Positions 43,689 to 53,408 of a stretch of DNA of 64,000 bases are shown here, piece by piece. The notes under the pieces were generated by a model. That model saw nothing but the letters and a program-made list of their open reading frames with translations, was not told where the DNA came from and ran no database searches. Position 1 is the stretch's first letter, and each line of letters begins with the position of its first letter. A program made the position numbers and the translations under genes. Source of the DNA: Thermosporothrix hazakensis (lineage in GTDB: Bacteria > Chloroflexota > Ktedonobacteria > Ktedonobacterales > Ktedonobacteraceae); contig NZ_QKUF01000007.1 of the NCBI RefSeq assembly GCF_003253565.1, forward strand, positions 1-64,000. Direction: 5' to 3'.

Positions 43689-45677
43689 TTATTCAATCAT
43701 CGAGCGCCTGACCTCAATAATCTGGTCGCGCAACTGGGCTGCTTTCTCAAATTCGAGTTGTTTGGCGGCGGTGCGCATCTGCGCTTCCAGATCCTTAATC
43801 AAGCGGATCGCTTCATCTTTCGGGATACCGTTCAGCACTTTAGCAGCAGCCTGCTCATTAGCTTCCTCCGCTCCGCTCATCGCTTTCAGGCGTTCCGAGA
43901 GGGTCTTTACTTCTTTCTTGATACCGCGAGGTGTGATATGGTGCTGCTCATTATAGGCGATTTGCAAACGGCGGCGGCGATTGGTCTCGTCGATCGCGCG
44001 TTGCATTGAGCCTGTAATGGTATCTGCATACATAATCACGCTTCCTTCAACATGGCGGGCTGCGCGTCCGATTGTCTGGATCAGGGAGCCTTCAGAGCGC
44101 AGGAAGCCCTCTTTATCGGCATCCAGAATCGCGACCAGTGATACTTCTGGTAGGTCCAGACCCTCACGCAGAAGGTTGATACCGACCACGACATCGTAGA
44201 CGCCCATACGCAGGTCTCGTAAGATCTCAACTCGCTCAATGGTGTCGATCTCGGAATGCAGGTAATGGACCTTGATATTCAACTCCTGCATATAGTCAGC
44301 AAGATCTTCGGCCATTTTCTTCGTCAGTGTCGTGACCAGAACACGTTGTTCCTTTTCGACGCGGGCACGAATCTCCGCGATCAGATCATCGATCTGCCCC
44401 TTTGTTGGTCGCACTGAGATAGCCGGATCGATCAGACCGGTTGGGCGGATAAGCTGCTCGACAATGGCGGTGCTATGCTCATATTCATACGGGCCGGGTG
44501 TGGCCGATACGAAGAGTGCCTGCTTGATCTGACGCTCAAACTCTGAGAACGTCAGTGGGCGGTTATCCAGGGCCGAAGGCAGGCGGAAGCCATAATCAAC
44601 CAATACCTGCTTACGCGATCGGTCACCTGCATACATGCCGCGAACCTGCGGGAGGGCCACATGCGACTCATCGACCACAAGAAGAAAGTCTTCCGGCATG
44701 TAGTCGAGCAGTGTCCAGGGCTGTTCTCCGGGGGCACGTCCCGACAGGTGGCGTGAATAGTTCTCGATGCCGGAACAGATTCCTGTCTCACGCAGCATCT
44801 CAATATCAAAGTTGGTGCGCTGTTTCAGGCGTGCGGCCTCAAGGAGCTTGCCTTCGGCTTCGAGCTGCTGTAGGCGCTCCTCTTGCTCTTGCTGGATCGA
44901 CTCAATGGCTTTGTTCAGGCGTTCCTGGGTGGTAACCCAGTGTTTTGCCGGGTAGATATCGAGTCGCTGGCGCTGACCCAGAACTTCGCCGGTCAGCGGG
45001 TCAATCTCAGTCATGCGCTCGATCTCATCGCCGAAAAACTCAATCCGTACGGCCAGGTCTTCATAGGCCGGGAAGATCTCAAGCACATCGCCACGAACCC
45101 GGAACCGACCACGAGTAAAGTTTGCGTCATTGCGCTCATACTGGATCGAGGTCAGATGGCGTAGAATGCGATCTCGGCGGCGCTCTTCGCCGACTTTCAG
45201 GGTAAGAACCACCTGATTATATTCTTCAGGACTACCCAGACCATAGATACAGGAGACCGAGGCTACAATAAGCACGTCGCGACGCTCAAAGAGGCTGCGC
45301 GTTGCAGACAGGCGCAATTTTTCGATCTCCTCATTGAGCATGCTTTCTTTTTCGACATAGGTATCTGTACGCGGGATATAGGCTTCTGGCTGATAGTAGT
45401 CATAGTAGGAGACAAAGTACTCTACAGCATTATTCGGAAAGAACTCTTTGTATTCGCTATACAGTTGAGCGGCAAGCGTCTTATTGGGAGCCAGTACCAG
45501 TGTAGGCTTTTGTACCTGCTCGACCACTTTGGCCACTGTGTAGGTTTTTCCACTTCCGGTGACTCCCAGAAGCGTCTGATATTTATACCCCTTCTTGATC
45601 CCTTCTGCCAGCTTTGCAATGGCTTCTGGCTGATCGCCGGTTGGCTGAAAAGGTGCTTCAACTTTAAATTCAGGCAT
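43689..45677 (-). CDS. uvrB: Excinuclease ABC subunit B
   Basis: About 662 residues, usual for UvrB, the damage-verifying helicase of nucleotide excision repair. The start [17 protein letters not shown] matches the family and fixes the ATG at 45677; the frame extends to 45866 but that leader is not conserved. Walker A is [10 protein letters not shown], the DNA-clamping hairpin is [12 protein letters not shown], the DEAH-like box is VVDESH, and the C-terminal UVR helices ([20 protein letters not shown]) bind UvrA/UvrC. No uvrA or uvrC in the window. Confidence 0.97.
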   Translation of the reverse strand: MPEFKVEAPFQPTGDQPEAIAKLAEGIKKGYKYQTLLGVTGSGKTYTVAKVVEQVQKPTLVLAPNKTLAAQLYSEYKEFFPNNAVEYFVSYYDYYQPEAYIPRTDTYVEKESMLNEEIEKLRLSATRSLFERRDVLIVASVSCIYGLGSPEEYNQVVLTLKVGEERRRDRILRHLTSIQYERNDANFTRGRFRVRGDVLEIFPAYEDLAVRIEFFGDEIERMTEIDPLTGEVLGQRQRLDIYPAKHWVTTQERLNKAIESIQQEQEERLQQLEAEGKLLEAARLKQRTNFDIEMLRETGICSGIENYSRHLSGRAPGEQPWTLLDYMPEDFLLVVDESHVALPQVRGMYAGDRSRKQVLVDYGFRLPSALDNRPLTFSEFERQIKQALFVSATPGPYEYEHSTAIVEQLIRPTGLIDPAISVRPTKGQIDDLIAEIRARVEKEQRVLVTTLTKKMAEDLADYMQELNIKVHYLHSEIDTIERVEILRDLRMGVYDVVVGINLLREGLDLPEVSLVAILDADKEGFLRSEGSLIQTIGRAARHVEGSVIMYADTITGSMQRAIDETNRRRRLQIAYNEQHHITPRGIKKEVKTLSERLKAMSGAEEANEQAAAKVLNGIPKDEAIRLIKDLEAQMRTAAKQLEFEKAAQLRDQIIEVRRSMIE

Positions 45678-45847
45678 AAAGGTGTTTCCCCGGTCCTTGT
45701 GTAGAATATTTTTTCCAGTCCCGTCTATTATATCACTTCTCTGCTCTCTTGCGGAGAGGGAGAATGCATGATATAGAATGCATAGAGCGTCCATACTCTC
45801 TTCTCGACGAAAAAAGAGTTTCTTCCTCTTTGGAAGGATGAAAGTAT

Positions 45848-46630
45848 ATGAAAGGGACAGATACAATTCGTGGCGTGCTGCTTGATATCGATGGGGTGTT
45901 GCATGTTGGTATGCAGCCTGTTGCGGGAGCTACCGAAGCGTTAACCTGGCTTGCCGGCAATGGCTATCGTGTTGCCTTTGTGACCAATACAACTACCATG
46001 AAGCGGAGCACTCTGGCCGAGCGCTTACAGGCAATCGGTTTGCCAGTGGAGGAAGACGCGATCGTCACAGCTCCTGTGGCGACTGCCAGCTATATTCGCG
46101 CGACCTATCCAGACAAACGCTGTTGGGTGATCTCGAAAGGCGACACGACTGACGATTTTGCCGGTATCCCGTTAACAGAAGAGGATGCCGAGGTTGTGGT
46201 AATCGGTGGCGCTGAAGAGCTGCTTTCGTATGAGACAATGAACAAGGCATTTCGCTTGTTGATGAAGGGAGCGCCCCTGCTGGCTATGCATAAGAACCTC
46301 TACTGGCGAACGACAGAGGGCCTACAGCTTGATAGCGGCCCTTTTGTTTACGCGTTGGAACAGGCGACCGGAAAGCAGGCGGTTGTGCTTGGCAAGCCAG
46401 ATCGGGCCTTTTTTGAACAGGCTTTGCATTCGCTCGGGGTTGAGGCCTCGGAGGCGCTTATGCTGGGTGATGATGTCGTCAACGATGTCGCGGGGGCGCA
46501 AAAGGCCGGGATTCGTGGTGTGCTGGTCTGTACAGGGAAATATTCAGCAGGGACAGCACTGCCAGAGCATATTCAGCCGGATGCTATTTTGCCCTCAATT
46601 GCTGATTTGCCTGCGCTCTTACAGCCCTAA
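45848..46630 (+). CDS. HAD-IIA family phosphatase (LHPP/HDHD2-like)
   Basis: A 260-residue HAD phosphatase with the C2A cap. Motif I is [11 protein letters not shown], motif II FVTNTTT, the Lys is in LGKPDRAFF, and motif IV is [21 protein letters not shown]-type proteins hydrolyse phospholysine, phosphohistidine or pyrophosphate; which applies here is not evident, though the neighbouring pyrophosphatase gene makes pyrophosphate worth noting. AAGGATG precedes the ATG. It is divergent from uvrB. Confidence 0.88.
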   Translation: MKGTDTIRGVLLDIDGVLHVGMQPVAGATEALTWLAGNGYRVAFVTNTTTMKRSTLAERLQAIGLPVEEDAIVTAPVATASYIRATYPDKRCWVISKGDTTDDFAGIPLTEEDAEVVVIGGAEELLSYETMNKAFRLLMKGAPLLAMHKNLYWRTTEGLQLDSGPFVYALEQATGKQAVVLGKPDRAFFEQALHSLGVEASEALMLGDDVVNDVAGAQKAGIRGVLVCTGKYSAGTALPEHIQPDAILPSIADLPALLQP

Positions 46631-46666
46631 AAAGGGACTACCAGCACGGTAGCCCCCTTCTCTCTT

Positions 46667-48925
46667 CTATCCATGCAGGAGATAGAAAAGTGGTGCAAGG
46701 ACCAATGTGATCGTGCTGAGCAGCTTAATCAGCACATGGAGTGAGGGCCCGGCGGTATCCTTGAAAGGATCGCCGACGGTGTCACCGATAACACTGGCTT
46801 TATGGGCCTCGCTGTTCTTTCCGAGGACAATGCCTTCAGGATCGGTGCGACTGACGACCTGCCCTTTCACATTGGCACGCAGGAAGCCCGACTCAATATA
46901 TTTCTTGGCGTTATCCCAGGCACCGCCACCATTGTTCAGGAAGAGAGCAACGACGATGCCGCCCATTGTACTAACCATCAGCATGCCTGCTGCGGCCTGT
47001 GGACCAAGAATCATCCCAACTGCAATCGGGGTCAGCACAGCAATCGCACCCGGCAGAATCATTGCTCGCAGGGCTCCATTGGTGCTGATATCCACACAGC
47101 GCGCATAGTCTGGGTCGACGCGATCGGCTGGATCATCAGCCATAATATTTGGCATCTCGCGGAACTGCCGGCGTACCTCTTCAATCATGCGTTTGGATGC
47201 AGTGCCTACGGCTCTGATTGCCAGAGAGCAGAAGAAGAAAATCAGGGTTAGGCCGAGAAGCGCCGCAATAAAGATAGCGATATTAGCGATATCAACCCGA
47301 TAGACAGTGGCATCATGCTTGAAGCCATACAGGACATCAAGGTATGCACTGAACAGCAGGAAGGCAGCCAGCGCGGCGGAACCGAGCCCATAGCCTTTTG
47401 TCAGTGCTTTGGTGGTGTTGCCAACGCTATCGAGCGCATCTGTAATCTGGCGGACGGCTTCGGGCTGCCCGCTCATCTCTGTGATGCCGCCGGCGTTATC
47501 AGTGATGGGGCCGAAGGTATCCATTGTCAGCACGTAGGCACAGCTCATCAGCATGCCCACTGTCGCGATCGCTGTCCCGAAGATACCGCTGACATTGATG
47601 ACCCCCAGCCGTTGCAGCTCAACTGGCAACTGGACCTGACTCCCGAAGAAGTAGGAGAGTCCGAGGGCCGCCGAAATTGCCAGGGCGGGCATGACAACAC
47701 ATTCAAAGCCAATAGTGATCCCGGAAATGATGGTTGTGGCTGGCCCGGTGATCGAGGATTCAGCAATCTCGCGAACCGGTCGCCATGTTCCGGCAGTGTA
47801 ATACTGGGTGATAAAGACAAAGGCAACGCTCAGTAAGATACCAACACATCCCGCCAACCCATACCAGACCCAGGCCGGGATAGAGTAGTTTGCTGGAACC
47901 GCATTTCCGCCAAGTAACAGATAGCTTCCCAGGAAAATACCTATCACGGAGATGATACAGGTAATGTAGTAGCCAATATTGAGCTGATTCATTGCGATCT
48001 GGCTTGGGTCGCGTCCCACGGCCTTATCGGGCTCAATGACATTTGAGGCGCGAACATACAGCACGCCGATGGCAGAGGCGATAATCCCGAAAGCTCCAAC
48101 CACGAGTGGAAAGAGCATCCAGCCGATGTTTCCCGTTGCCTGATAGAGCGTCGCCCCGAGAATCATCGTACCGATATTCTCGGCGGCAGTGGACTCAAAG
48201 AGGTCGGCACCGCGTCCGGCACAGTCTCCCACGTTATCGCCGACCAGATCGGCAATAACGGCGGGGTTTCGTGGATCATCTTCCGGGATATTGGCCTCAA
48301 CCTTTCCCACAAGGTCTGCGCCGACGTCGGCAGCTTTTGTGTAGATGCCGCCACCAAGCTGGGCGAAGAGGGCGACAAAACTGGCACCAAAACCAAAGCC
48401 AACAAGCAAGGAGGGTGTATGTCCTGCATTAACATATCCCCCAAAAAGGAGAAAGAGGGCGGAGACTCCGAGGAGCGAAAGCGCCACAACCAGAAAGCCT
48501 GAAACAGCGCCGCCGCGTAAAGAAACGACCAGCGCTTCACCGAGGCTGCGCCTGGCCGCGCTGGCTGTACGGCTGTTTGACTGTACCGCAACATACATTC
48601 CAATATATCCCGAGATGCCTGAGCAGAGTGCTCCGACCAGGAACGCTACTGCGGTATGCCATGCAAGATCAATTTTGTCTGCTTGAGAACCCTGTCCAAG
48701 AAAGGCAAGCGCTGCAGCAACTACCAGCCCCACCACAATGGAAAGAAGAGCGATTGTACGATACTGGCGATTCAGATAGGCTGTCGCACCTGCGAAAATA
48801 GCGTTTGCAATCTTTTGCATTTCAGGTGTGCCGCGATCTTTACGAAGCACATAGGAGACAAGGTATGCTGCAAACAGCACAGCGAGTAGGCCCACGACAA
48901 TGGGAACCCAGATGAAGTTAACCAT
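46667..48925 (-). CDS. hppA: Membrane pyrophosphatase, K+-independent H+-pumping type
   Basis: A 752-residue protein with about 16 membrane helices that couples pyrophosphate hydrolysis to proton export. The catalytic segment is DVGADLVGKVEANIPEDDPRN followed by DLVGDNVGDCAGRGAD. The key segment reads GNTTKALTKG: Lys here (Ala in K+-dependent enzymes) marks the K+-independent proton-pumping class. The C-terminal SVIGDTVGDPFKDTAGPSLH is conserved. GGAGGAAG lies 11 bases before ATG 48925. It gives the cell proton-motive force from biosynthetic pyrophosphate. Confidence 0.96.
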   Translation of the reverse strand: MVNFIWVPIVVGLLAVLFAAYLVSYVLRKDRGTPEMQKIANAIFAGATAYLNRQYRTIALLSIVVGLVVAAALAFLGQGSQADKIDLAWHTAVAFLVGALCSGISGYIGMYVAVQSNSRTASAARRSLGEALVVSLRGGAVSGFLVVALSLLGVSALFLLFGGYVNAGHTPSLLVGFGFGASFVALFAQLGGGIYTKAADVGADLVGKVEANIPEDDPRNPAVIADLVGDNVGDCAGRGADLFESTAAENIGTMILGATLYQATGNIGWMLFPLVVGAFGIIASAIGVLYVRASNVIEPDKAVGRDPSQIAMNQLNIGYYITCIISVIGIFLGSYLLLGGNAVPANYSIPAWVWYGLAGCVGILLSVAFVFITQYYTAGTWRPVREIAESSITGPATTIISGITIGFECVVMPALAISAALGLSYFFGSQVQLPVELQRLGVINVSGIFGTAIATVGMLMSCAYVLTMDTFGPITDNAGGITEMSGQPEAVRQITDALDSVGNTTKALTKGYGLGSAALAAFLLFSAYLDVLYGFKHDATVYRVDIANIAIFIAALLGLTLIFFFCSLAIRAVGTASKRMIEEVRRQFREMPNIMADDPADRVDPDYARCVDISTNGALRAMILPGAIAVLTPIAVGMILGPQAAAGMLMVSTMGGIVVALFLNNGGGAWDNAKKYIESGFLRANVKGQVVSRTDPEGIVLGKNSEAHKASVIGDTVGDPFKDTAGPSLHVLIKLLSTITLVLAPLFYLLHG

Positions 48926-50312
48926 TGTAAAAAAACTTCCTCCATAAGACAGTAAGCATCTCCCAACATTGCTTTGTCAGGATGAGGCTGTCTCTCAAAG
49001 GTGGCTAAGCGGAAGATGGGTACCTTATCGAGCAGCGATCTGGTACAGCTTTTAGTAGAACGTCTTTATTATTTATCATACTGGATTGTCTTTCGTCAAG
49101 ATTGTAATATTTGCGATAAATCTCCATAGAAATCGTTTCATCTTTCTATGAAAGCGCACCCTGTGCCGATTCTTATGCTTTTCAGTAAGTCTTTTTCTGC
49201 TGAATTCGATAAATGAAAAATGAAATAGGTAGTCAGTTTTATCCAGTGGTTGTGCTTTTTTATGTCGCTTCTCGGTCTGGAATATGACAGTATATTCCCT
49301 TTTTGGTGAATGCTGCTCTGCTTTCATCAAGAAGGGCGAGTGCTACACATTTCTCAGAGGATCCTTGCAAAGGCGTGCGACACCGTGTCCACTTCCTGCC
49401 CTGTCGGAATGTCTGGAAGCATGGATAGACAAATTTTGGTATATGCAAGCGTTCATAGAGAGATGATAGGTTTTTCATGCTGAAAGAGAGAGTCAGCCAG
49501 ATAAGACGACAGGGTTGATTACTATTTTTGAGAAACTGGTGTATACTGTAAATGAAGAGGTGAAAACAACTCCAGCTTCGCCTTAAATGTCCTGAACAAA
49601 TTCTCCATGCAACTCGGATTGAAGAGCAAGCGTCCATCACTTCGTATTCTCTTCCTTTCCTGGAAAAGGCAGTGTTACCGGTTGCGGTACGCGTTCAACC
49701 CCTTTGTTTCTCCTGGTTTCAGCGATAGTCAAACCGGAGCACAAAGCAGAAGAGACGCAGCGCTGCATGGGGAACAGGCGCAACACTCATTGGTCGTCCC
49801 CTCCAGGGTAATAGAGACGGGAAGCACTTTTCTGACAATACAAACTATACGCGTTTTCTCCCTGTCCCTCTTGCCCTCATGATGACCTATAGAAGATAAT
49901 AATGAGTAAAGATAAGCGCCTTTTCCATAAAGAAAGTGGAAAATAAGAAGTTGATGTCTGGTAAGAGTCGCTGAGGTGGCGTCATCTTTCCAGTTTTCCT
50001 GATATCCTACTTTCGTCGTAATTATGCGGGAGAGTTCTCTAGGTCGTTATTCTACTTTTGGAGCATGATGCTTTTCTTCCCTCTCAGTATACTGGTGGAT
50101 GAATGGTACCGGGCGCATGGATGGCGTTGAGCGGGGATGGGTGCAGGCCTTCCCTGTGATGCACTTGCCACTCATTTTTTCTCTGGGGCATAGCGTGAAT
50201 TTCACTTTTTCGCAATCATCTGGTATCTTTCTTCCCTCCTGAACCAGTATAAGTATATAGATGCTTGTTTGCAAGGGTATCTGATTTGTAGTGATTTGTA
50301 GGAGCACCTGGA
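48926..50312. other. 1.4-kb region with no convincing gene
   Basis: Short open frames exist on both strands (for example 49260-49640 minus, 49607-49882 plus), but they lack ribosome-binding sites and have mixed composition. TATACT-type boxes occur at about 49541 and 50077. A seven-residue match to the TnpB end (ALNxLxK, about 49590) is too short to call. The region could hold a small RNA or decayed genes. Confidence 0.5.
50282..50301. repeat. Tandem 10-bp repeat just before ftsA
   Basis: TGATTTGTAG occurs twice head to tail (50282-50291, 50292-50301), one helical turn each, directly abutting the ftsA ribosome-binding site. It may be an operator or a translation-control element. Confidence 0.5.
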
Positions 50313-51548
50313 ATGAAAGAGCGCGTTATTGCTAGTGTTGATGTGGGAACAACAAAGGTCAGCGTTTTAATTGGTGAGATTGACCAGGATGGGGAATTGA
50401 TAATTACTGGTGCGAGCTCTTGTCCGGCTCGCGGTTTGAAGCGGGGAATGATTATCCATATGGAGGACGCTATATCCTCAATCGCTGCTGCACTGGAGCG
50501 AGCCGAACGGTTAGCGGGTAAACGAATCTCCACTGCGTATATTGGAGTATCTGGAACGCATATTGCTTCTCTGAATAGTAGCGGGTGTGTAGCTATTTCT
50601 CCTTATGGTCGCGATATTGCTGAGGACGATGTGGACCGTGCCCTTGAAATTGCGCGGGCGGTTGCGCTTCCTGCTAATCGCGAAGTTGTGCATGTGGTGC
50701 CACGCGGGTATAGTGTGGATGGCGTCTATGGCATTCAGAACCCGATCGGTATGTCCGGCTTTCGGCTGGAAGTGGATACCCATATCGTGACCGGAGCGGT
50801 CTCTTCTTTGCTGAATCTGACGCGCTGCGTCCAGCATGCGGGGATCGAGGTTGAGCAACTGGTGGTGAGCTCACTGGCGGCGAGCGAAGCAGTGTTAAAT
50901 GAGGGTGAAGCCGAGATGGGGATTGTGGTGCTTGATATCGGCGGTGGAACAACAGATATGGCGATCTTTGCGGATGGCGCTGTCTGCCATACGGCTGTGC
51001 TTCCTATTGGCGGCAACCTGATCACCAATGATATTGCGATCGGGCTGCGGCTTCCGATTTCTGTTGCGGAGCAGTTGAAAATTCTGTATGGGCATTCCAA
51101 TCCGGCGGCAATCCGGGATGATGATATGATTGATCTGATGCCTTTTATCACCGGCTGTAGTGATCTGGTGCCGCGCAAGCTCCTCTCAGAGATTATCGAA
51201 GCCCGGGTTGAAGAGCTGTGTGGTATGGTGCTGAATGAAATCAGGAAGGCAGGATATGAAGGGCTCTTGCCCGCGGGCATTGTGTTGACGGGAGGAAGCG
51301 CGAACCTGCCGGGAATTCGTACGACAATGAACCAGTATGTGGATCTGCCCACGCGGGTCGGTGCACCATTCGATCTCTATAGTTTTAATGAGTCAGTCAA
51401 TCAGCCTGCATATGCAACGGCTGCTGGTCTGTTGCTCTGGGGAATGCGGTATGCTTCGTCCCCGGCTTATGAAGAGCGCATCACCGAAGATCCCGCGCCA
51501 ATTGCTATCTCACCACTTGAGCGTTTCGTGAAAGCGCTTATATCATAG
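50313..51548 (+). CDS. ftsA: Cell division protein FtsA
   Basis: A 411-residue actin-like protein that anchors FtsZ to the membrane. The phosphate-1 loop ASVDVGTTKVSVLIGE, the phosphate-2 loop VLDIGGGTTDMAIF and adenosine motif GIVLTGGSANLPG are present, along with the SHS2/1C subdomain after residue 85. The end ISPLERFVKALIS is the amphipathic helix that inserts in the membrane. AGGAG lies 8 bases before the ATG. Unlike in most bacteria, ftsZ does not follow; after ~300 bases come tRNA genes on the other strand. Confidence 0.95.
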   Translation: MKERVIASVDVGTTKVSVLIGEIDQDGELIITGASSCPARGLKRGMIIHMEDAISSIAAALERAERLAGKRISTAYIGVSGTHIASLNSSGCVAISPYGRDIAEDDVDRALEIARAVALPANREVVHVVPRGYSVDGVYGIQNPIGMSGFRLEVDTHIVTGAVSSLLNLTRCVQHAGIEVEQLVVSSLAASEAVLNEGEAEMGIVVLDIGGGTTDMAIFADGAVCHTAVLPIGGNLITNDIAIGLRLPISVAEQLKILYGHSNPAAIRDDDMIDLMPFITGCSDLVPRKLLSEIIEARVEELCGMVLNEIRKAGYEGLLPAGIVLTGGSANLPGIRTTMNQYVDLPTRVGAPFDLYSFNESVNQPAYATAAGLLLWGMRYASSPAYEERITEDPAPIAISPLERFVKALIS

Positions 51549-51737
51549 ATTAGCACAGCGACGTTTTCGTGTTGTATGTCATAAGAGTATGCTGTTTTTG
51601 AGCATTCTAAATCTATGTATTGATATGTATTAGATAAGAGTATGATCAATCAGGTGTCTGGAAAGAGAGCAAAATGCTGGTGGATGAAGGATATTATCTG
51701 CTTATACCATGCTAGCTGAAGGATGGGCCGGGTGTAC

Positions 51738-51777
51738 GCATGCTCTGTATTGTGATAAGAAGGGGTACAGAGCATGC
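51738..51777. other. 12-bp perfect inverted repeat after ftsA
   Basis: GCATGCTCTGTA (51738-51749) and TACAGAGCATGC (51766-51777) are exact reverse complements around a 16-base loop. No T-run follows on either strand. It may be a transcript-end stem for ftsA. Confidence 0.5.
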
Positions 51778-51804
51778 CCTGCCACTGAGTTGTAGTAGGG
51801 GGGC

Positions 51805-51832
51805 AAAAAAAAGCCCCTTTGCCGCAGCAAAG
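51805..51832 (-). terminator. Intrinsic terminator of the tRNA cluster
   Basis: On the minus strand, CTTTGC-TGCG-GCAAAG (51832-51817) is followed by GGGC and eight T (A at 51805-51812). It lies just after the first tRNA-Gly gene. Confidence 0.85.
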
Positions 51833-51843
51833 AGACTGAAGAG

Positions 51844-51916
51844 AGCGGGAGACGGGACTCGAACCCGCGACATTCTGCTTGGAAGGCAGGCACTCTACCA
51901 ACTGAGTTACTCCCGC
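51844..51916 (-). tRNA. tRNA-Gly (anticodon TCC)
   Basis: The minus strand reads GCGGGAGTAACTCAGTTGG, then stem CTGCC, loop TTCCAAG-type with anticodon TCC, GGTTCGAGTCC T-arm, and acceptor end CTCCCGC with U as discriminator. CCA is not encoded. All four stems pair. It reads GGA codons. Confidence 0.95.
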
Positions 51917-51956
51917 AGATGGCATGAGCTTTCAGGGTTTCCCTGTAGGGGAGAAG

Positions 51957-52029
51957 AGCGGGAGACGGGACTCGAACCCGCGACATTCTGCTTGGAAGGC
52001 AGGCACTCTACCAACTGAGTTACTCCCGC
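51957..52029 (-). tRNA. tRNA-Gly (anticodon TCC), second copy
   Basis: Identical over the 72 bases of the mature body to the copy at 51844-51916 and separated from it by 40 bases, pointing to a recent tandem duplication. No CCA encoded; discriminator U. Confidence 0.95.
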
Positions 52030-52033
52030 AATA

Positions 52034-52106
52034 TCGGGATGCGCGGACTCGAACCGCGGACCTCCTGCTCCCAAAGCAGGCGCGCTACCAACTGCGCTAC
52101 ACCCCG
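52034..52106 (-). tRNA. tRNA-Pro (anticodon TGG)
   Basis: The minus strand reads CGGGGTGTAGCGCAGTTGG, anticodon stem CCTGC/GCAGG with TTTGGGA loop (anticodon TGG), GGTTCGAGTCC T-loop, and acceptor end CATCCCG with discriminator A. It lies 4 bases from the second tRNA-Gly and is transcribed first of the three. Confidence 0.95.
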
Positions 52107-52180
52107 TTAGCGTGATAGAAATATAGCATGCTTCCGCCGACTTGTCAAGTACCCCGGGGCCGGGAATTTCGCACGAACTG

Positions 52181-52636
52181 CTACTTCTTTTTTCGTCTGT
52201 AGCGCAACTTGAGCATGAGCAGATTCCACTGCGTCCTGATCTGGTCGAACGGGCCACGACGTAGCGGCGTAATGGTGACGTTTCCATAACGATACGAACG
52301 GGGACGGTGAGGCCGAAAGAGAAAGTGGGAGAATGCAACCAGGAATATGCAGAGTGTGGCAATGGTTGCAAAGATACCGGTATAAAGGTCGGCGTAGTCG
52401 TGTGGTCGAGCGTAGGCGAAGCCTCCTCCAATCAGGGCACAGAGGATGCCGATGAGGAGTAGCCAATCTGTTTTGGATAAGCGCAGGTTGAAGTGCGGGC
52501 GAGATTGCTTTGAGGCAGAGGAGTCAAACCGTTTGCGCGAACGGTAGGCAGGTGTGCGTTGTGCTCCTGTTTCTGCATCTGAGTGTTCCAGATTGCGCAG
52601 GATTTCCTCTATCTCGCGTTCATATCTGTTAGGCAT
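52181..52636 (-). CDS. Small membrane protein of unknown function
   Basis: About 151 residues from the ATG at 52636 (MPNRYEREIEEILRNLE; AAGGA 13 bases upstream); the frame to 52708 adds a doubtful leader. A charged N-terminal third is followed by two membrane helices (WLLLIGILCALIGGGFAYA; GIFATIATLCIFLVAFSHFL) and a strongly basic cytoplasmic tail (LKLRYRRKKK). No family recognised. It lies 75 bases upstream of the tRNA-Pro in the same direction and may share its transcript. Confidence 0.75.
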   Translation of the reverse strand: MPNRYEREIEEILRNLEHSDAETGAQRTPAYRSRKRFDSSASKQSRPHFNLRLSKTDWLLLIGILCALIGGGFAYARPHDYADLYTGIFATIATLCIFLVAFSHFLFRPHRPRSYRYGNVTITPLRRGPFDQIRTQWNLLMLKLRYRRKKK

Positions 52637-52803
52637 AGCGGCTCTGCTTCCTTGAACTCTATAGACCCTTCTGTTCGTAATGATACCAACTTTTGGACGT
52701 AGAAACAAGTGTTTTTGTTTCCAATTGGCTCAGGGAATAAAGCAGCGGGGATACCCGGCTGTTTCCCTCTATTTAAGTATACGACTGATTCTAAGTCTCT
52801 GCC

Positions 52804-53175
52804 TCAACTCAGTATACATTGTACCCGCTTGACAAGCTCCAGGGGATGAAATGGTTTGGACACATGCTGCACTGCTCCCAAATCCTTGCTGATCCGAGCG
52901 TAGATGCTCTCTGCATGCGCTGTAATGATCATAATGGGTATATGTTTGGTCCGCTTTGAGTGTCGTAATACCTGGCAGAGACGGTAGCCGTTCTCGCCGG
53001 GCATCGTGATATCCAGGATGATGAGGTCAGGGAGGCGCTCGATTGCCAGCTTTTCCTGTAATTGCGCTCCATTGGCTGCCGTGCTGACGTCAAAGCCGTG
53101 AAGGGTAAGGACAAAAGAGGCAATTTCTCGCACTTCGTTATCGTCATCGACCACCAGAATTTTTCGCCGCATCAT
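52804..53175 (-). CDS. Single-domain response regulator
   Basis: About 123 residues, receiver only: KILVVDDDNEVREIA, phosphoacceptor Asp in IILDITMPGENGY (about 54), Thr in IMIITA, Lys in HVSKPF. No output domain, so it works by protein contact. ATG 53175 follows AAAGGATGG; the longer frame to 53235 is not conserved. It neighbours a signalling cluster, but no kinase is in the same operon. Confidence 0.88.
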   Translation of the reverse strand: MMRRKILVVDDDNEVREIASFVLTLHGFDVSTAANGAQLQEKLAIERLPDLIILDITMPGENGYRLCQVLRHSKRTKHIPIMIITAHAESIYARISKDLGAVQHVSKPFHPLELVKRVQCILS

Positions 53176-53408
53176 TCTCCATCCTTTCTTCAACCACAGC
53201 ATATCGCTTATGCTTGTATTTTCCAATAGAAGCAAACAGAAACGACTGGTATACTTTCATTACTATTTCCTACAATGCTTGCTTTATTTTATATAGGAAG
53301 AGAGAACGTTTTCCTGTTGACTCTGTATACTTTCTCTGTTATCATAGGCAAAAGAGTTATATCTGAATAATTGAAACCGCTACAGTTCATGAAAAAGGCG
53401 TATCGTAT

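Noticed and set aside
43394..43696. 100-codon frame overlapping the end of uvrB
   Set aside because: No ribosome-binding site, no recognisable fold, and it overlaps a conserved gene end.
49572..49882. Possible tnpB remnant (ALNVLNK near 49590)
   Set aside because: Only about seven residues match the TnpB C-terminus and no zinc ribbon or terminal hairpin follows, so chance is likely.
51650..52431. Several minus-strand frames across the tRNA genes (SNSVGRVPAFQAE-type products)
   Set aside because: These are translations of the tRNA genes themselves, a common annotation error.
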